DNA from: Pseudoxanthomonas sp. GM95
GTDB lineage: Bacteria > Pseudomonadota > Gammaproteobacteria > Xanthomonadales > Xanthomonadaceae
Assembly: GCF_900109775.1 (NCBI RefSeq)
Contig: NZ_FOAX01000001.1
Location: 620,001 to 684,000, forward strand
Length of the DNA stretch: 64,000 bases
Direction: 5' to 3'
The position numbers and the translations under genes were made by a program. Each line of letters begins with the position of its first letter. Position 1 is the first letter of the stretch. The notes under the pieces were generated by a model. The model saw only the letters and a program-made list of their open reading frames with translations. It searched no databases and was not told the DNA's origin. This document shows positions 48,056 through 56,944 of this stretch, piece by piece.

Positions 48056-50503
48056 ATGTTTAACCCAGATTCTCCAATGAGTGAGTTCGTACCTTACTCA
48101 AGCCATGTGTCCCAATCGGTCGTGAAAACGACGGGTGGTGACTACATGTTGACCTGGCATTTGGGAGGGCTTCCTTTTGTTGGAAGAGAAGAGTGGGAAC
48201 TCGAACATCGCCACAACACGTTCAATCGCATGCTGCAGACCTTGCGCGCGCCTGACTTTGTAAACGTCGCTTTTTGGGTGCACGACGTGCGTCGTCGCGG
48301 CACGATCAAGCAGGGAAGTAATTTCGTTCATCGCTTCAATCAGCAACTTTCTGATGACTATTTTGAAAGCCTTTCTAGTCAGAAAGTCATGCGCAATGAG
48401 ATGTATCTGACCTTGCTGTATCGACCTGTGGTGGCGGGTAAAAGTTTTGTAGAAAAAACCGACAATGTCGGACGCCTGCGCGCGATGGAAGAGCAGGCGG
48501 TTGAAAAGGTGCTTGAACTCGCTGGTAATGTTGAGGCGGTCTTAAAAGACTATTCACCCTACCGTCTCGGGATGTATGAGGCGCGGAACGGGATTGTATT
48601 TTCGGAGGCGCTCGAGTTTCTTGGCTACATCCTTAATCGAGTGACAGAGCCCGTGCCAGTTTTAGGTGCTTCGGTTAATGAATACCTGCCGGTCAGTAAG
48701 CACTTGTTTTCTTCGAAAACCGGCGATTACATCGTTGCTACCCCGAGTGGTGAAAAGCATTACGGTGCCATCCTGAACGTCAAGGAGTATCCGGATGGTA
48801 CGTTTCCCGGGATTCTTAACGGCCTGAAGTATCTCGATTTTGAGTACGTGATTAGTCATTCTTTCAGCCCGATGGGGCGTCATGATGCGCTCAAGGTGCT
48901 AGACCGCACGAAAGGGATGATGATTTCTTCCGGTGATAAAGCTGTGAGTCAAATCATCGAGCTCGACCATGCAATGGATCAACTGTCTTCAGGTAACTTC
49001 GTCCTTGGTGAGTATCATTTCGTCATGGCGTTATATGCCGACAGTCAGGCGAAGTTGCAGCAAAATGTCGCCACTGCTCGTGCTGAGCTCTCCAACGCAG
49101 GCTTTGTTTCGGCGAAGGAAGACTTGGCGGTGACTGCGTCGTTCTATTCACAGTTGCCTGCCAACTGGAAGTTTCGCACTCGTCCAGCGAATATTAGTTC
49201 TCTCAATTTCCTGGGGCTTTCGCCATTGCATAATTTTGCCACGGGCAAGAAAGAGAATAACCCTTGGGGCGAGTGCATCACAACGCTGCAGACCACTAAC
49301 GGTCAGCCTTATTACTTTAACTTCCATGCGACGCATCCGGCCGAGAATTCTTTCGGTGAGAAAGCGATCGCTAATACAATGGTGATCGGAAAGTCAGGTA
49401 CTGGTAAAACGGCACTCATAAATTTTCTTCTTAGCCAAGTGCAAAAGTATAAGCCGTCTCCGACCATTTTTTTCTTTGACAAGGATCGCGGCGCAGAGAT
49501 TTTCGTGCGGGCTTGCGGCGGAAACTATCTGGCGTTGGAGAATGGCCAGCCCACTGGCTTCAATCCGTTCCAGTGCGAGAGAAGTGAAGCCAATGTCCAG
49601 TTCCTCGCCGATTTAATCAAAGTGCTTGCAGGTAAAGTTGCCTATACGGCGCGAGAAGAAGAGGACATATTTCGCGCGGTTGAGAATATTCTCGATACGC
49701 CTCTGCGTTTGCGCACGATGACTAACTTCCAGAAGAGCCTCCCAAATATGGGGGATGACGGGCTTTACGCGCGCATACGTAAATGGACGTCAGGCAACTC
49801 GCTGGGCTGGGTCTTCGATAACCCCGTCGATACGATTGATCTTCAGAAGGCGAACATCATCGGTTTTGATTACACAGATATTATCGAGAATCCGGAGGTT
49901 CGCGCACCCGTCATCAACTATCTACTGCATAGACTGGAGGAGCTAATCGACGGCCGTCCTCTAATTTACGTCATGGACGAATTTTGGAAGATTCTGGACG
50001 GCAAGGGCGGGTTGAAAGAGTTCGCAAAGAACAAGCAAAAGACGATCCGCAAGCAGAACGGGCTCGGTATATTTGCAACACAAAGCCCGGAAGACGCGTT
50101 GGCAAGCGATATCTCGGCAGCCCTGATAGAACAGACGGCGACGCTCATTTTGCTGCCAAATCCTAATGCGAGCCGTGAGGACTACATTGATGGGCTCAAG
50201 CTGACAGATGCCGAGTATCAGGTTGTCGTTAGCCTAGACGAGCGCTCACGATGCTTCTTGGTGAAGCAAGGGCATGGCTCGGTTGTCTGTCAGCTCAATT
50301 TGCGTGGTCTAGATGACGCGCTTTCCGTCATCTCGGCCTCTACGGACAATATTGAGATCATGCATCAAGTTCTGGCGCAACGTTCAATCGAACTTGGGGT
50401 CCCCCAAAATTTGCTCCCGCCAGAGGACTGGTTGGCACTGTTTTACGAAAGCCGTAAAGGGTCCGGCAGGCGAGAAGGCAAGAAGATGCATTCCTTGCGA
50501 TGA
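48056..50503 (+). CDS. virB4: T4SS ATPase VirB4
   Basis: An 815-residue ATPase. The N-terminal CagE/VirB4 domain (about 1-400) leads to the motor domain with Walker A GKSGTGKTAL near residue 445, Walker B YVMDEFWKIL near 641 and the sensor region IFATQSPEDAL. It drives pilus building and substrate transport with VirB11. AAGGA precedes the ATG. Uninterrupted and full length. Confidence 0.96.
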   Translation: MFNPDSPMSEFVPYSSHVSQSVVKTTGGDYMLTWHLGGLPFVGREEWELEHRHNTFNRMLQTLRAPDFVNVAFWVHDVRRRGTIKQGSNFVHRFNQQLSDDYFESLSSQKVMRNEMYLTLLYRPVVAGKSFVEKTDNVGRLRAMEEQAVEKVLELAGNVEAVLKDYSPYRLGMYEARNGIVFSEALEFLGYILNRVTEPVPVLGASVNEYLPVSKHLFSSKTGDYIVATPSGEKHYGAILNVKEYPDGTFPGILNGLKYLDFEYVISHSFSPMGRHDALKVLDRTKGMMISSGDKAVSQIIELDHAMDQLSSGNFVLGEYHFVMALYADSQAKLQQNVATARAELSNAGFVSAKEDLAVTASFYSQLPANWKFRTRPANISSLNFLGLSPLHNFATGKKENNPWGECITTLQTTNGQPYYFNFHATHPAENSFGEKAIANTMVIGKSGTGKTALINFLLSQVQKYKPSPTIFFFDKDRGAEIFVRACGGNYLALENGQPTGFNPFQCERSEANVQFLADLIKVLAGKVAYTAREEEDIFRAVENILDTPLRLRTMTNFQKSLPNMGDDGLYARIRKWTSGNSLGWVFDNPVDTIDLQKANIIGFDYTDIIENPEVRAPVINYLLHRLEELIDGRPLIYVMDEFWKILDGKGGLKEFAKNKQKTIRKQNGLGIFATQSPEDALASDISAALIEQTATLILLPNPNASREDYIDGLKLTDAEYQVVVSLDERSRCFLVKQGHGSVVCQLNLRGLDDALSVISASTDNIEIMHQVLAQRSIELGVPQNLLPPEDWLALFYESRKGSGRREGKKMHSLR

Positions 50504-50583
50504 TAGTGCCTCTCCGGGATGAACGATATTTTTTGAAAGTTTGGCCACCTTGGTCCATGCGATCAGGCTTCAGGGGTAAGTAA

Positions 50584-51393
50584 ATGAATAAGTATTTCTC
50601 TGTGTTTCAGCGGACTCCTAAAGCTCGACATGGTGTATTTGTTCCGGTATTGATCGGTGTTTGCCTGTCATTTGTAGCTAGTCCTGCGATGGCGGACTGG
50701 CAAGTGGATGACGATAAGACTCAGGAGGCAATTAAAAATCTCAGAGAGGATGTTAATTCCAGGTTGGATAAGATTTATGATCAGCACAATCTTAATGGTG
50801 CTATTTTTGATGTTGATAAATATAAATCGAAATCACTCCAGTACGGTAACGGTTCTAGCGGTACGCAGGATGGCAAGTTGGATAGCTTCTCTGTTGATGA
50901 GTTTGTCTCTGTCCGATGTGGAAAATCATCGAGTACATCTGCTGCAGCGGGTGAAGATCCAACCGAGCAATCGGTATGCAAAGATATAGTCGAGCACCAG
51001 AATCGTCTCTATAATTATTTACTTGATATGCTGGCCTTAATCAAGGATCGACAATCTCAGCTCAAAGAAATTATTGACGAGCGTAGAGATATCACTAAAA
51101 ACGCAGATGCCTCTAAACGGCAAGCGGGTGCGCTTGAGTCCAACACCAATCAGTTGTTGGCATTGCAAACGCAGCTGCAAATTGATCGAATGAACATGGA
51201 TTTAACTGCGTCCAGCTACCAACGCTACTTTGATGCGCGTAATGCGCAGTTGGCAGACATACAGAGAGTTAACCTTAACGGTGCCGAGAAGGCTGGGATT
51301 AAGGATTATGCCGTCGCGTATGCGAGCTCCGTCGCGCGGAATAAGTTGATCGTAGAAAATGCGCTTAAACTGGCGCGCAAGTGGTCGGATTAA
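50584..51393 (+). CDS. virB5: VirB5-type periplasmic T4SS protein
   Basis: A 269-residue protein. A signal peptide ends around residue 38 (FVASPAMADWQV). The mature part is alpha-helical with heptad-like stretches (about 135-230, EHQNRLYNYLLDMLALIKDR through LQTQLQIDRMNMDL), as in VirB5 pilus-tip proteins. VirB5 proteins are poorly conserved, so the call rests on helical character, signal peptide and place between virB4 and virB6. Strikingly AT-rich compared with the chromosome. Confidence 0.8.
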   Translation: MNKYFSVFQRTPKARHGVFVPVLIGVCLSFVASPAMADWQVDDDKTQEAIKNLREDVNSRLDKIYDQHNLNGAIFDVDKYKSKSLQYGNGSSGTQDGKLDSFSVDEFVSVRCGKSSSTSAAAGEDPTEQSVCKDIVEHQNRLYNYLLDMLALIKDRQSQLKEIIDERRDITKNADASKRQAGALESNTNQLLALQTQLQIDRMNMDLTASSYQRYFDARNAQLADIQRVNLNGAEKAGIKDYAVAYASSVARNKLIVENALKLARKWSD

Positions 51394-51451
51394 GATACGG
51401 GAATTTTGATTTATTCGCTGGCAAATTTTTGCGCGAAATCAGGGGTGTGAA

Positions 51452-52717
51452 ATGATGGATTTTATTCGTGCTGATGCCTTGGATGTAATTTCTGAAATTA
51501 TAGGTGCTGGTTCATTTTTTACCAGTGTCTTCGAATTTTTGCGGGATGAAATTAACGGATTTCAGGCTCAGTTGTTGCGAAACTTGACTGGTTTGATGAT
51601 CAAAATTGGTTTGGTCGTATTAACTGTGTGGGTTTTCTTTCAGGGTTGGAAGATTGTTTCTGGCCGGATGCGCGGTTCAGCAATGGAAGTTGTTGGTGAT
51701 TCCTTAAAGGCCGTTTTGATCGTTGGGATTGCCTCGGGCTGGGGGCTGCAGGCAAATGCGGTTTATAATACTCTCACTCAAGGTCTTGAATCGGCGATCT
51801 ATGGATTGGTGTCTACTGACGAATTGCATGGATTGGATCATGAAGGTGTAGGCGAGGGCGGAGACTCCGTTTATGAATCCATAGAAACAAATATGCAGAT
51901 CGCATCACTCGCGATGATCGCCATGGATCAAGTGTCATCACACAGAACGGGTGGTAACGGTCAGGTTGAAAACAACTCTATGTTCTTAGAGGTCATGGTG
52001 TTGGCGGGTTCTAGTGGCCCCGCACTTACTGGCGGTGCGATGATATTACTGTATGAAGTCGCGATGGCTTTGTTCACGGGCTTGGGGCCACTTTTCATAC
52101 TTTGCTTGCTTTTTGATCAGACTAAATCGTTATTTCAACGCTGGTTGTTGTATGGAATAGGCACGATGTTTGCGTTGGCGGTTCTTTATGTGATGTCTGG
52201 AATCGTCATGCGTCTTATGGCCGCCGTTGGAGTCGCGATCTGGCTCCCAATCTTGGCATCAAAGGGATTGGATGCTTTAGGTAGTGGCGGCATTGATCTA
52301 GGCGGACTGGGAGGGGTGTTGTCTGGCATTCTTGGTGGCGCAACTGCCACCCCCTTTGGTCTGCGAGAATCCGCGTTGCAGATTGCTGGGCTCGGGCTGG
52401 TAATGACAACGCTGTTAATCTCAGCGCCGCCGATGGCAGCTGCTTTTTTCCAAGGCACGCTTGGGCAATTCATGCACTATTCGGCGTTTAATTCCCTGCA
52501 GTCTTCTACGCCGAGTGCAGGTGGGCAACCGCCAGGGACATACGCTTCGCCTACGAAACAAGGGACTATGCCCGATAGTAATGTAGGTAAGGGCCAGCAG
52601 CCGCACGTGGCGCTAAATTCTAGAGGCTATTCTCAGGATGTTAGTTCAGTAAAACAAGCTGCTCATCAGGGGGCAGAAAGAAAAATTGGTCCTTCAGTCC
52701 CAGGTGGAGGGAGGTAA
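51452..52717 (+). CDS. virB6: T4SS polytopic membrane protein VirB6
   Basis: A 421-residue inner-membrane protein with about five to six hydrophobic helices, for example LTGLMIKIGLVVLTVWVFF, ALFTGLGPLFILCLLFDQTK and FALAVLYVMSGIVMRLM, the last two lying in the TrbL/VirB6 core. The C-terminal 70 residues are hydrophilic and glycine/serine-rich. VirB6 helps move substrate into the periplasmic channel. ATGATG gives two adjacent start codons. It ends the recognised structural set. Confidence 0.93.
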   Translation: MMDFIRADALDVISEIIGAGSFFTSVFEFLRDEINGFQAQLLRNLTGLMIKIGLVVLTVWVFFQGWKIVSGRMRGSAMEVVGDSLKAVLIVGIASGWGLQANAVYNTLTQGLESAIYGLVSTDELHGLDHEGVGEGGDSVYESIETNMQIASLAMIAMDQVSSHRTGGNGQVENNSMFLEVMVLAGSSGPALTGGAMILLYEVAMALFTGLGPLFILCLLFDQTKSLFQRWLLYGIGTMFALAVLYVMSGIVMRLMAAVGVAIWLPILASKGLDALGSGGIDLGGLGGVLSGILGGATATPFGLRESALQIAGLGLVMTTLLISAPPMAAAFFQGTLGQFMHYSAFNSLQSSTPSAGGQPPGTYASPTKQGTMPDSNVGKGQQPHVALNSRGYSQDVSSVKQAAHQGAERKIGPSVPGGGR

Positions 52718-52751
52718 GATTTGAGCTGGAAAAGCCGTATGAGATATTGAA

Positions 52752-53264
52752 ATGATTAAAATTTTATTCCGAATTAATTTTTTATTCCTCGTGCTCTGGT
52801 GTCCTCATGCATTTGCAGAGGGTGGATGTCCGACTGGTCAGACACCCAGAGCCTTTGGCGCCGTCATGGGGTGTGTTCCTGGAGGGAACGATGAGTTGCC
52901 TGCAAGAGCTTCGCAGCCTACAGGGACTTGGATTAAGACTTGGGGAGCGATCGCTAATGCGACCAATGATGTAATGGGTGCAACTACGGGGCAGCGCACC
53001 AAAAGAGAAGCTGGGAAGATTGCGGTAGAAAATTGTAAAAGAGAGGGTGGTGTTGGATGCAAATTAATATATCCGTACGAAAATCGTTGCGTTGCGATGG
53101 CGGGCGGTTTTAGGGCGCCTGATGATTATCGCGTGGTAACTCAGGCGTCATCTTCTGTGGAAGCCTCATCAGCTCTCGTCATCGACGGATGCAGCGAAAG
53201 TGGAGCGCGCGAGTGTAAGGTTTTTTATAGTGCCTGTTCTGAGCCCATATTTATTAAATTTTGA
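52752..53264 (+). CDS. DUF4189-like secreted protein downstream of virB6
   Basis: A 170-residue protein. A signal peptide ends near residue 22 (PHAFAEGG). The remainder has several cysteines (at least nine) and the pattern of DUF4189 domains: WGAIANAT, a stretch resembling TKREAGKIAVENCKREGG, then GCKLIYPYENRCVAMAGG. Proteins of this kind lie beside X-T4SS genes in Xanthomonadaceae without assigned function. The 34-base gap from virB6 and similar AT-rich composition suggest it belongs to the operon; an envelope helper, or an immunity-like role, are both only possibilities. Confidence 0.72.
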   Translation: MIKILFRINFLFLVLWCPHAFAEGGCPTGQTPRAFGAVMGCVPGGNDELPARASQPTGTWIKTWGAIANATNDVMGATTGQRTKREAGKIAVENCKREGGVGCKLIYPYENRCVAMAGGFRAPDDYRVVTQASSSVEASSALVIDGCSESGARECKVFYSACSEPIFIKF

Positions 53265-53322
53265 GGCGTGCGTCATCGTTGGTTGAATGGATCGATAAAG
53301 CGTTTATAGAAAAGGGGTGTCA

Positions 53323-53352
53323 ATGAGTAGGTGGGTTTTTATCGAAGTTTAG
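53323..53352 (+). other. Nine-codon open frame after the T4SS, possible remnant
   Basis: ATG at 53323 opens MSRWVFIEV followed by a stop, with an AAAAGGGG site at suitable spacing. It may be the cut 5' end of a lost gene, or chance. Confidence 0.2.
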
Positions 53353-53387
53353 GAGTTGAAAGAAAGGCATTTGCTTGGAAATTGCTC

Positions 53388-53729
53388 TCAGTGCTCTGCG
53401 AGGTCACGTTTCCAGCCGCGGTGTTTGATGTCCAGCCAGAGACTGTAAACGGCGGTGAAGGCGGGGAAGAGGTTTTGCAGGACGCCGACGGAGTCCTGTT
53501 TGGCTGAGAAGACGAAATAGCTGAGGGTCATGAGGCTGCCGATGACGCTCATGTACCAGAATAGGCGCGGGATGACGGGTTTTCCGGCGCGCTTGGAGGC
53601 GACGAACTGGACGAGCCAGCGGCCGCCGAACATCAGAGCGCCGGTGTAGCCGATCAGTTTCCAGCCGGTGATGTGGACTCCGGTCCAGAACAGCCAAGTG
53701 ATGGGTTGGTCGAGGAAGGGAATATCCAT
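53388..53729 (-). CDS. Lipid-A-disaccharide synthase N-terminal (LAB_N) domain protein
   Basis: A 113-residue integral membrane protein with three hydrophobic segments. Family blocks are TGWKLIGYTGALMFGGRWLVQ, VIPRLFWYMSVIGSLMTLSYF and QNLFPAFTAVYSLWLDIK. Small LAB_N proteins often accompany a GT2 glycosyltransferase of the undecaprenyl-phosphate sugar transfer type and probably help flip or modify the lipid-linked sugar. Here the partner lies upstream, but with a 388-base gap. GC-rich again, marking the end of the T4SS island. Confidence 0.88.
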   Translation of the reverse strand: MDIPFLDQPITWLFWTGVHITGWKLIGYTGALMFGGRWLVQFVASKRAGKPVIPRLFWYMSVIGSLMTLSYFVFSAKQDSVGVLQNLFPAFTAVYSLWLDIKHRGWKRDLAEH

Positions 53730-54117
53730 TCGGCGTGGTGTCTAGGTGATGTGGAGTAGAGGGCGTAGCGAGTCTGCTCGCTGATGATTGACTTGGCGCT
53801 TGCTGCTGCGCCGCGTGAATGGCGCTTCGTTTGATGTTCTACATCCATGCCTTACTGCGCGCTGCGGCTGGATTGTGCTCGCTATGGCATCGCGCGTTCT
53901 TATAGATCCACGCGCGTCATGAATATAGCGGCTTCCCGCTTCAACCATGGTCGGGTGCTGACCATCTTTCGATCCGATTCGAAGGTCGGAGTGGCGCAGA
54001 CCGGAGCGGCAAGCGCCAGAATTGCGTGAATAGAATTGCGCATGCGGGCCGCGAACGGCGGGCGCCAGATTCGACTGCGAGCAAGATCGCGAATCCAGCG
54101 TTAATGATGCTTACGGC
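53730..54117. other. Gap between LAB_N and glycosyltransferase genes, no gene seen
   Basis: No convincing coding region on either strand. An AGCGAG/CTCGCT hairpin lies near 53767-53782. The remainder shows no clear repeat or tRNA. It may contain the separate promoter of the LAB_N gene. Confidence 0.4.
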
Positions 54118-54840
54118 TCAGAGTTCCCGCACCGCCGTGCGCTTGCTGCGCACGATCAGCCAGGCGACGCCGCGCAGGTCGCGGATGCCGACCAGGGCGC
54201 GCTGCAGGTTGTTGTACTTGGATACGCCGGTGCTGCGCGGGCGGTGGTTGACCGGGACGCTGATGGTCTTCCAGCCGGCGCGCTGCATGAGCGCGGGCAG
54301 GTAGCGGTGCATGTGGTCGAAGTAGGGCAGGTCGAGGAAGGCCTCGCGCTCGAACAGCTTGGTGCCGCAGCCGGTGTCGGGTGTGTCGTCCTGGAGCATG
54401 CGGGCACGGATGGCGTTGGCGTACTTGGACGCCCAGCGCTTGCTGCCGCTGTCCTTGCGATCCACGCGCCAGCCGGCGAACAGTTTGACCAGCGGATCGG
54501 CCGCGTCGCGTGCGGTGAGCAGCTTGGGCAGGTCGGCCGGGTCGTTCTGGCCGTCGCCATCCAGGGTGGCGATCCAGGCGCCGCGCGCCGCTTTCACGCC
54601 GGTGCGAACCGCCGTGCTCTGGCCGCTCTGGGTGACGTGCTGCAGGACGCGCAGTTCCGGCGTACTGGCCTTGAGCGACTGCAGGATGGTGAGGGTGTCG
54701 TCGCGCGAATGGTCGTCGACATAGACGATCTCGAAGGGCACCACGCCGCGCAGGGCGGCCACGATCTCGGCAATCAGAGGGGCGACGTTGTCGCGCTCGT
54801 TGAAGACCGGGACGACGACGGACAGGGCTGGGTTCTGCAT
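54118..54840 (-). CDS. Glycosyltransferase family 2 (dolichyl-phosphate mannosyltransferase-like)
   Basis: A 240-residue GT2 enzyme without membrane helices. The nucleotide-sugar site reads LSVVVPVFNERDNV, EIVYVDDHSRDDTL and ATLDGDGQNDPAD, which contains the metal-binding DxD-type motif. The resemblance to DPM1/ArnC-type enzymes suggests transfer of a sugar to undecaprenyl phosphate at the inner membrane, fitting the LAB_N partner. The ATG at 54840 gives MQNPALSV; an ATG at 54849 is an alternative. Confidence 0.9.
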   Translation of the reverse strand: MQNPALSVVVPVFNERDNVAPLIAEIVAALRGVVPFEIVYVDDHSRDDTLTILQSLKASTPELRVLQHVTQSGQSTAVRTGVKAARGAWIATLDGDGQNDPADLPKLLTARDAADPLVKLFAGWRVDRKDSGSKRWASKYANAIRARMLQDDTPDTGCGTKLFEREAFLDLPYFDHMHRYLPALMQRAGWKTISVPVNHRPRSTGVSKYNNLQRALVGIRDLRGVAWLIVRSKRTAVREL

Positions 54841-54934
54841 GGCGCGCATTATCCGATGTTTCGGCCGCGATGGTTGAGCGGCGGCTAGGTGTGGAACCGG
54901 CCGCTCGGCGTGGATGGGGCACCGGGCGGAGTAG

Positions 54935-54963
54935 GAAAAAAAACGCCCGCATTAGGCGGGCGT
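54935..54963 (-). terminator. Intrinsic terminator of the ETF-QO gene
   Basis: ACGCCCGC (54943-54950) and GCGGGCGT (54956-54963) pair across ATTAG; on the minus strand the stem is followed by eight or more T. It lies about 145 bases downstream of the ETF-QO stop. Confidence 0.88.
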
Positions 54964-55106
54964 CGATGTCGGAATTTGGTTAGGGGCTGTAGCGATGCAG
55001 GGACGAAGCTTCAGCGTTTGGCGTCTCGAGCCTGGATACCGAGGCCGGATTGCTTACGTGCTGACATCGCCCCACCGCCGCCTCCGGCAGCGCGGCGACC
55101 CCGGCC

Positions 55107-56789
55107 TTACATTCCCGCGTAGTTCGGCCCACCACCGCCCTGCGGCGCGACCCAGACGATGTTCTGGGTCGGGTCCTTGATATCGCAGGTTTTGCAGTGC
55201 ACGCAGTTCTGCGCGTTGATCTGCAGGCGCGTGTCAGTACCTTCGCCCACGAATTCGTAGACGCCGGCCGGGCAGTAACGCGCCTCCGGCCCGCCGTAGG
55301 TGGCCAGGTTGATGTCCACCGGCACCGAAGGATCCTTCAGCGTCAGGTGCGCCGGCTGGTCCTCGTCGTGATTGGTACTGGACAGGAACACCGAGCTCAA
55401 CCGGTCGAAGGTCAGCGTGCCATCGGGCTTGGGATAGGCGATCTTCGGCTGCTGGTCGGCCGGCTGCAGGCAGGCATGATCGGGCTGGGTGCGGTGGATG
55501 GTCCACGGCGCATTGCGCACGCCCAGCTTGGGCAGCAGCCACTGTTCGATGCCGGTCATCAGCGTGGCCAGGCTGCGGCCCTTCTTGAACCACTGTTTGA
55601 AGTTCTTGGACTGCTGCAGCTCGGCGTGCAGCCAGCTGGCCTCGAACGCGGCCGGGTACGCGCTCAGTTCATCGCCACTGCGGCCTTCGCCCAGTGCAGC
55701 GAACGCGGCTTCGGCCGCGAGCATGCCGGTCTTGATCGCGGCGTGGCTGCCCTTGATGCGGCTGGCGTTGAGCGTGCCGGCTTCGCAGCCGACCAGCGCG
55801 CCGCCCGGAAACACCAGCTTGGGCAGTGACAGCAGGCCACCGGCAGTGATCGATCGTGCGCCGTAACCGATGCGCTTGCCGCCTTCCAGGTATTTGCGGA
55901 TGGCCGGATGGGTCTTGAAGCGCTGGAATTCCTCGAACGGGCTCAGCCACGGATTCTTGTAATCCAGGCCCACGACCAGGCCGATGGCGACCTTGCCGTC
56001 CTCGGCGTGATACAGGAACGAGCCGCCGTAGGTGTCGTCCTCCAGCGGCCAGCCGGCGGTGTGCACGACCAGGCCGGGCTCGTGCTTGGCCGGATCGATC
56101 TGCCACAGCTCCTTGATGCCCAGGCCATAGGCCTGCGGGTCCTTGCCGGCATCCAGCGAAAACTTGCTGATCAGCTGGCGGCCCAGCTGGCCACGCGAGC
56201 CCTCGGCGAAGATCGTGTACTTGGCGTGCAACTCCATGCCCAGCTGGAACTCGGCTGTCGGCTCGCCGTCCTTGCCCAGCCCCATGTTGCCGGTGGCGAC
56301 GCCGCGCACCGCGCCGGCCTCGGTGTAGAGGATCTCGGCCGCGGCAAAACCGGGGAAGATCTCCACGCCCAGGCCTTCGGCCTGCGCGCTGAGCCAGCGC
56401 GTGAACGCGCCCAGGCTGATGATGTAGTTGCCGTGGTTGTCGAAGCACTCGGGCAGGAAGAACGCCGGGGTCGACTTGGCGCCGGTTTCGTTGAGGAACA
56501 GGAATTCGTCGCGGGTCACCGGCTGCTTGAGCGGCGCGCCCTTTTCCTTCCAGTCCGGAAACAGCTCGGTCAACGCGCGCGGATCCATGATTGCGCCGGA
56601 GAGGATGTGCGCGCCGGGCTCGGAGCCCTTTTCCAGCACGCAGACCGAGAGCTCGCGGCCGGCTTCAGCGGCCAGCTGCTTCAGGCGGATGGCCGTGGAC
56701 AAGCCGCCCGGGCCGGCTCCAACGACGACGACGTCGTACTCCATCGATTCGCGTGGGCCGTATTGGGTCAGCAGCGCGTCCGGGGTCAT
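55107..56789 (-). CDS. Electron transfer flavoprotein-ubiquinone oxidoreductase
   Basis: A 560-residue membrane-associated flavoprotein that passes electrons from ETF to the quinone pool in fatty acid and amino acid oxidation. The FAD loop reads YDVVVVGAGPGGLSTAIRL near residue 17-36. The C-terminal [4Fe-4S] region has NCVHCKTCDIKDPTQN followed by PQGGGGPNYAGM, the family end. The ATG at 56789 is taken; ATGs at 56828 and 56744 are alternatives. A clear terminator follows. Confidence 0.95.
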   Translation of the reverse strand: MTPDALLTQYGPRESMEYDVVVVGAGPGGLSTAIRLKQLAAEAGRELSVCVLEKGSEPGAHILSGAIMDPRALTELFPDWKEKGAPLKQPVTRDEFLFLNETGAKSTPAFFLPECFDNHGNYIISLGAFTRWLSAQAEGLGVEIFPGFAAAEILYTEAGAVRGVATGNMGLGKDGEPTAEFQLGMELHAKYTIFAEGSRGQLGRQLISKFSLDAGKDPQAYGLGIKELWQIDPAKHEPGLVVHTAGWPLEDDTYGGSFLYHAEDGKVAIGLVVGLDYKNPWLSPFEEFQRFKTHPAIRKYLEGGKRIGYGARSITAGGLLSLPKLVFPGGALVGCEAGTLNASRIKGSHAAIKTGMLAAEAAFAALGEGRSGDELSAYPAAFEASWLHAELQQSKNFKQWFKKGRSLATLMTGIEQWLLPKLGVRNAPWTIHRTQPDHACLQPADQQPKIAYPKPDGTLTFDRLSSVFLSSTNHDEDQPAHLTLKDPSVPVDINLATYGGPEARYCPAGVYEFVGEGTDTRLQINAQNCVHCKTCDIKDPTQNIVWVAPQGGGGPNYAGM

Positions 56790-56944
56790 GGCTGGCTCCG
56801 CGATGGGGCGTGGCAAAAGGGCGGCCATGATACTGGACGGACCCGTATGGGCCATGTCCTGCGATGGTCGAGTGCGGCGGCCGGGCAGGGCGCGGACGTT
56901 GCCTGCGGATTGGCGCCCGCGGCGGCGGCGGTCACACTGGCGCG

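Noticed and set aside
54101-54952. 283-residue frame overlapping the glycosyltransferase
   Set aside because: It is the +1 shadow of the GT2 gene, which has clear nucleotide-sugar motifs in its own frame.
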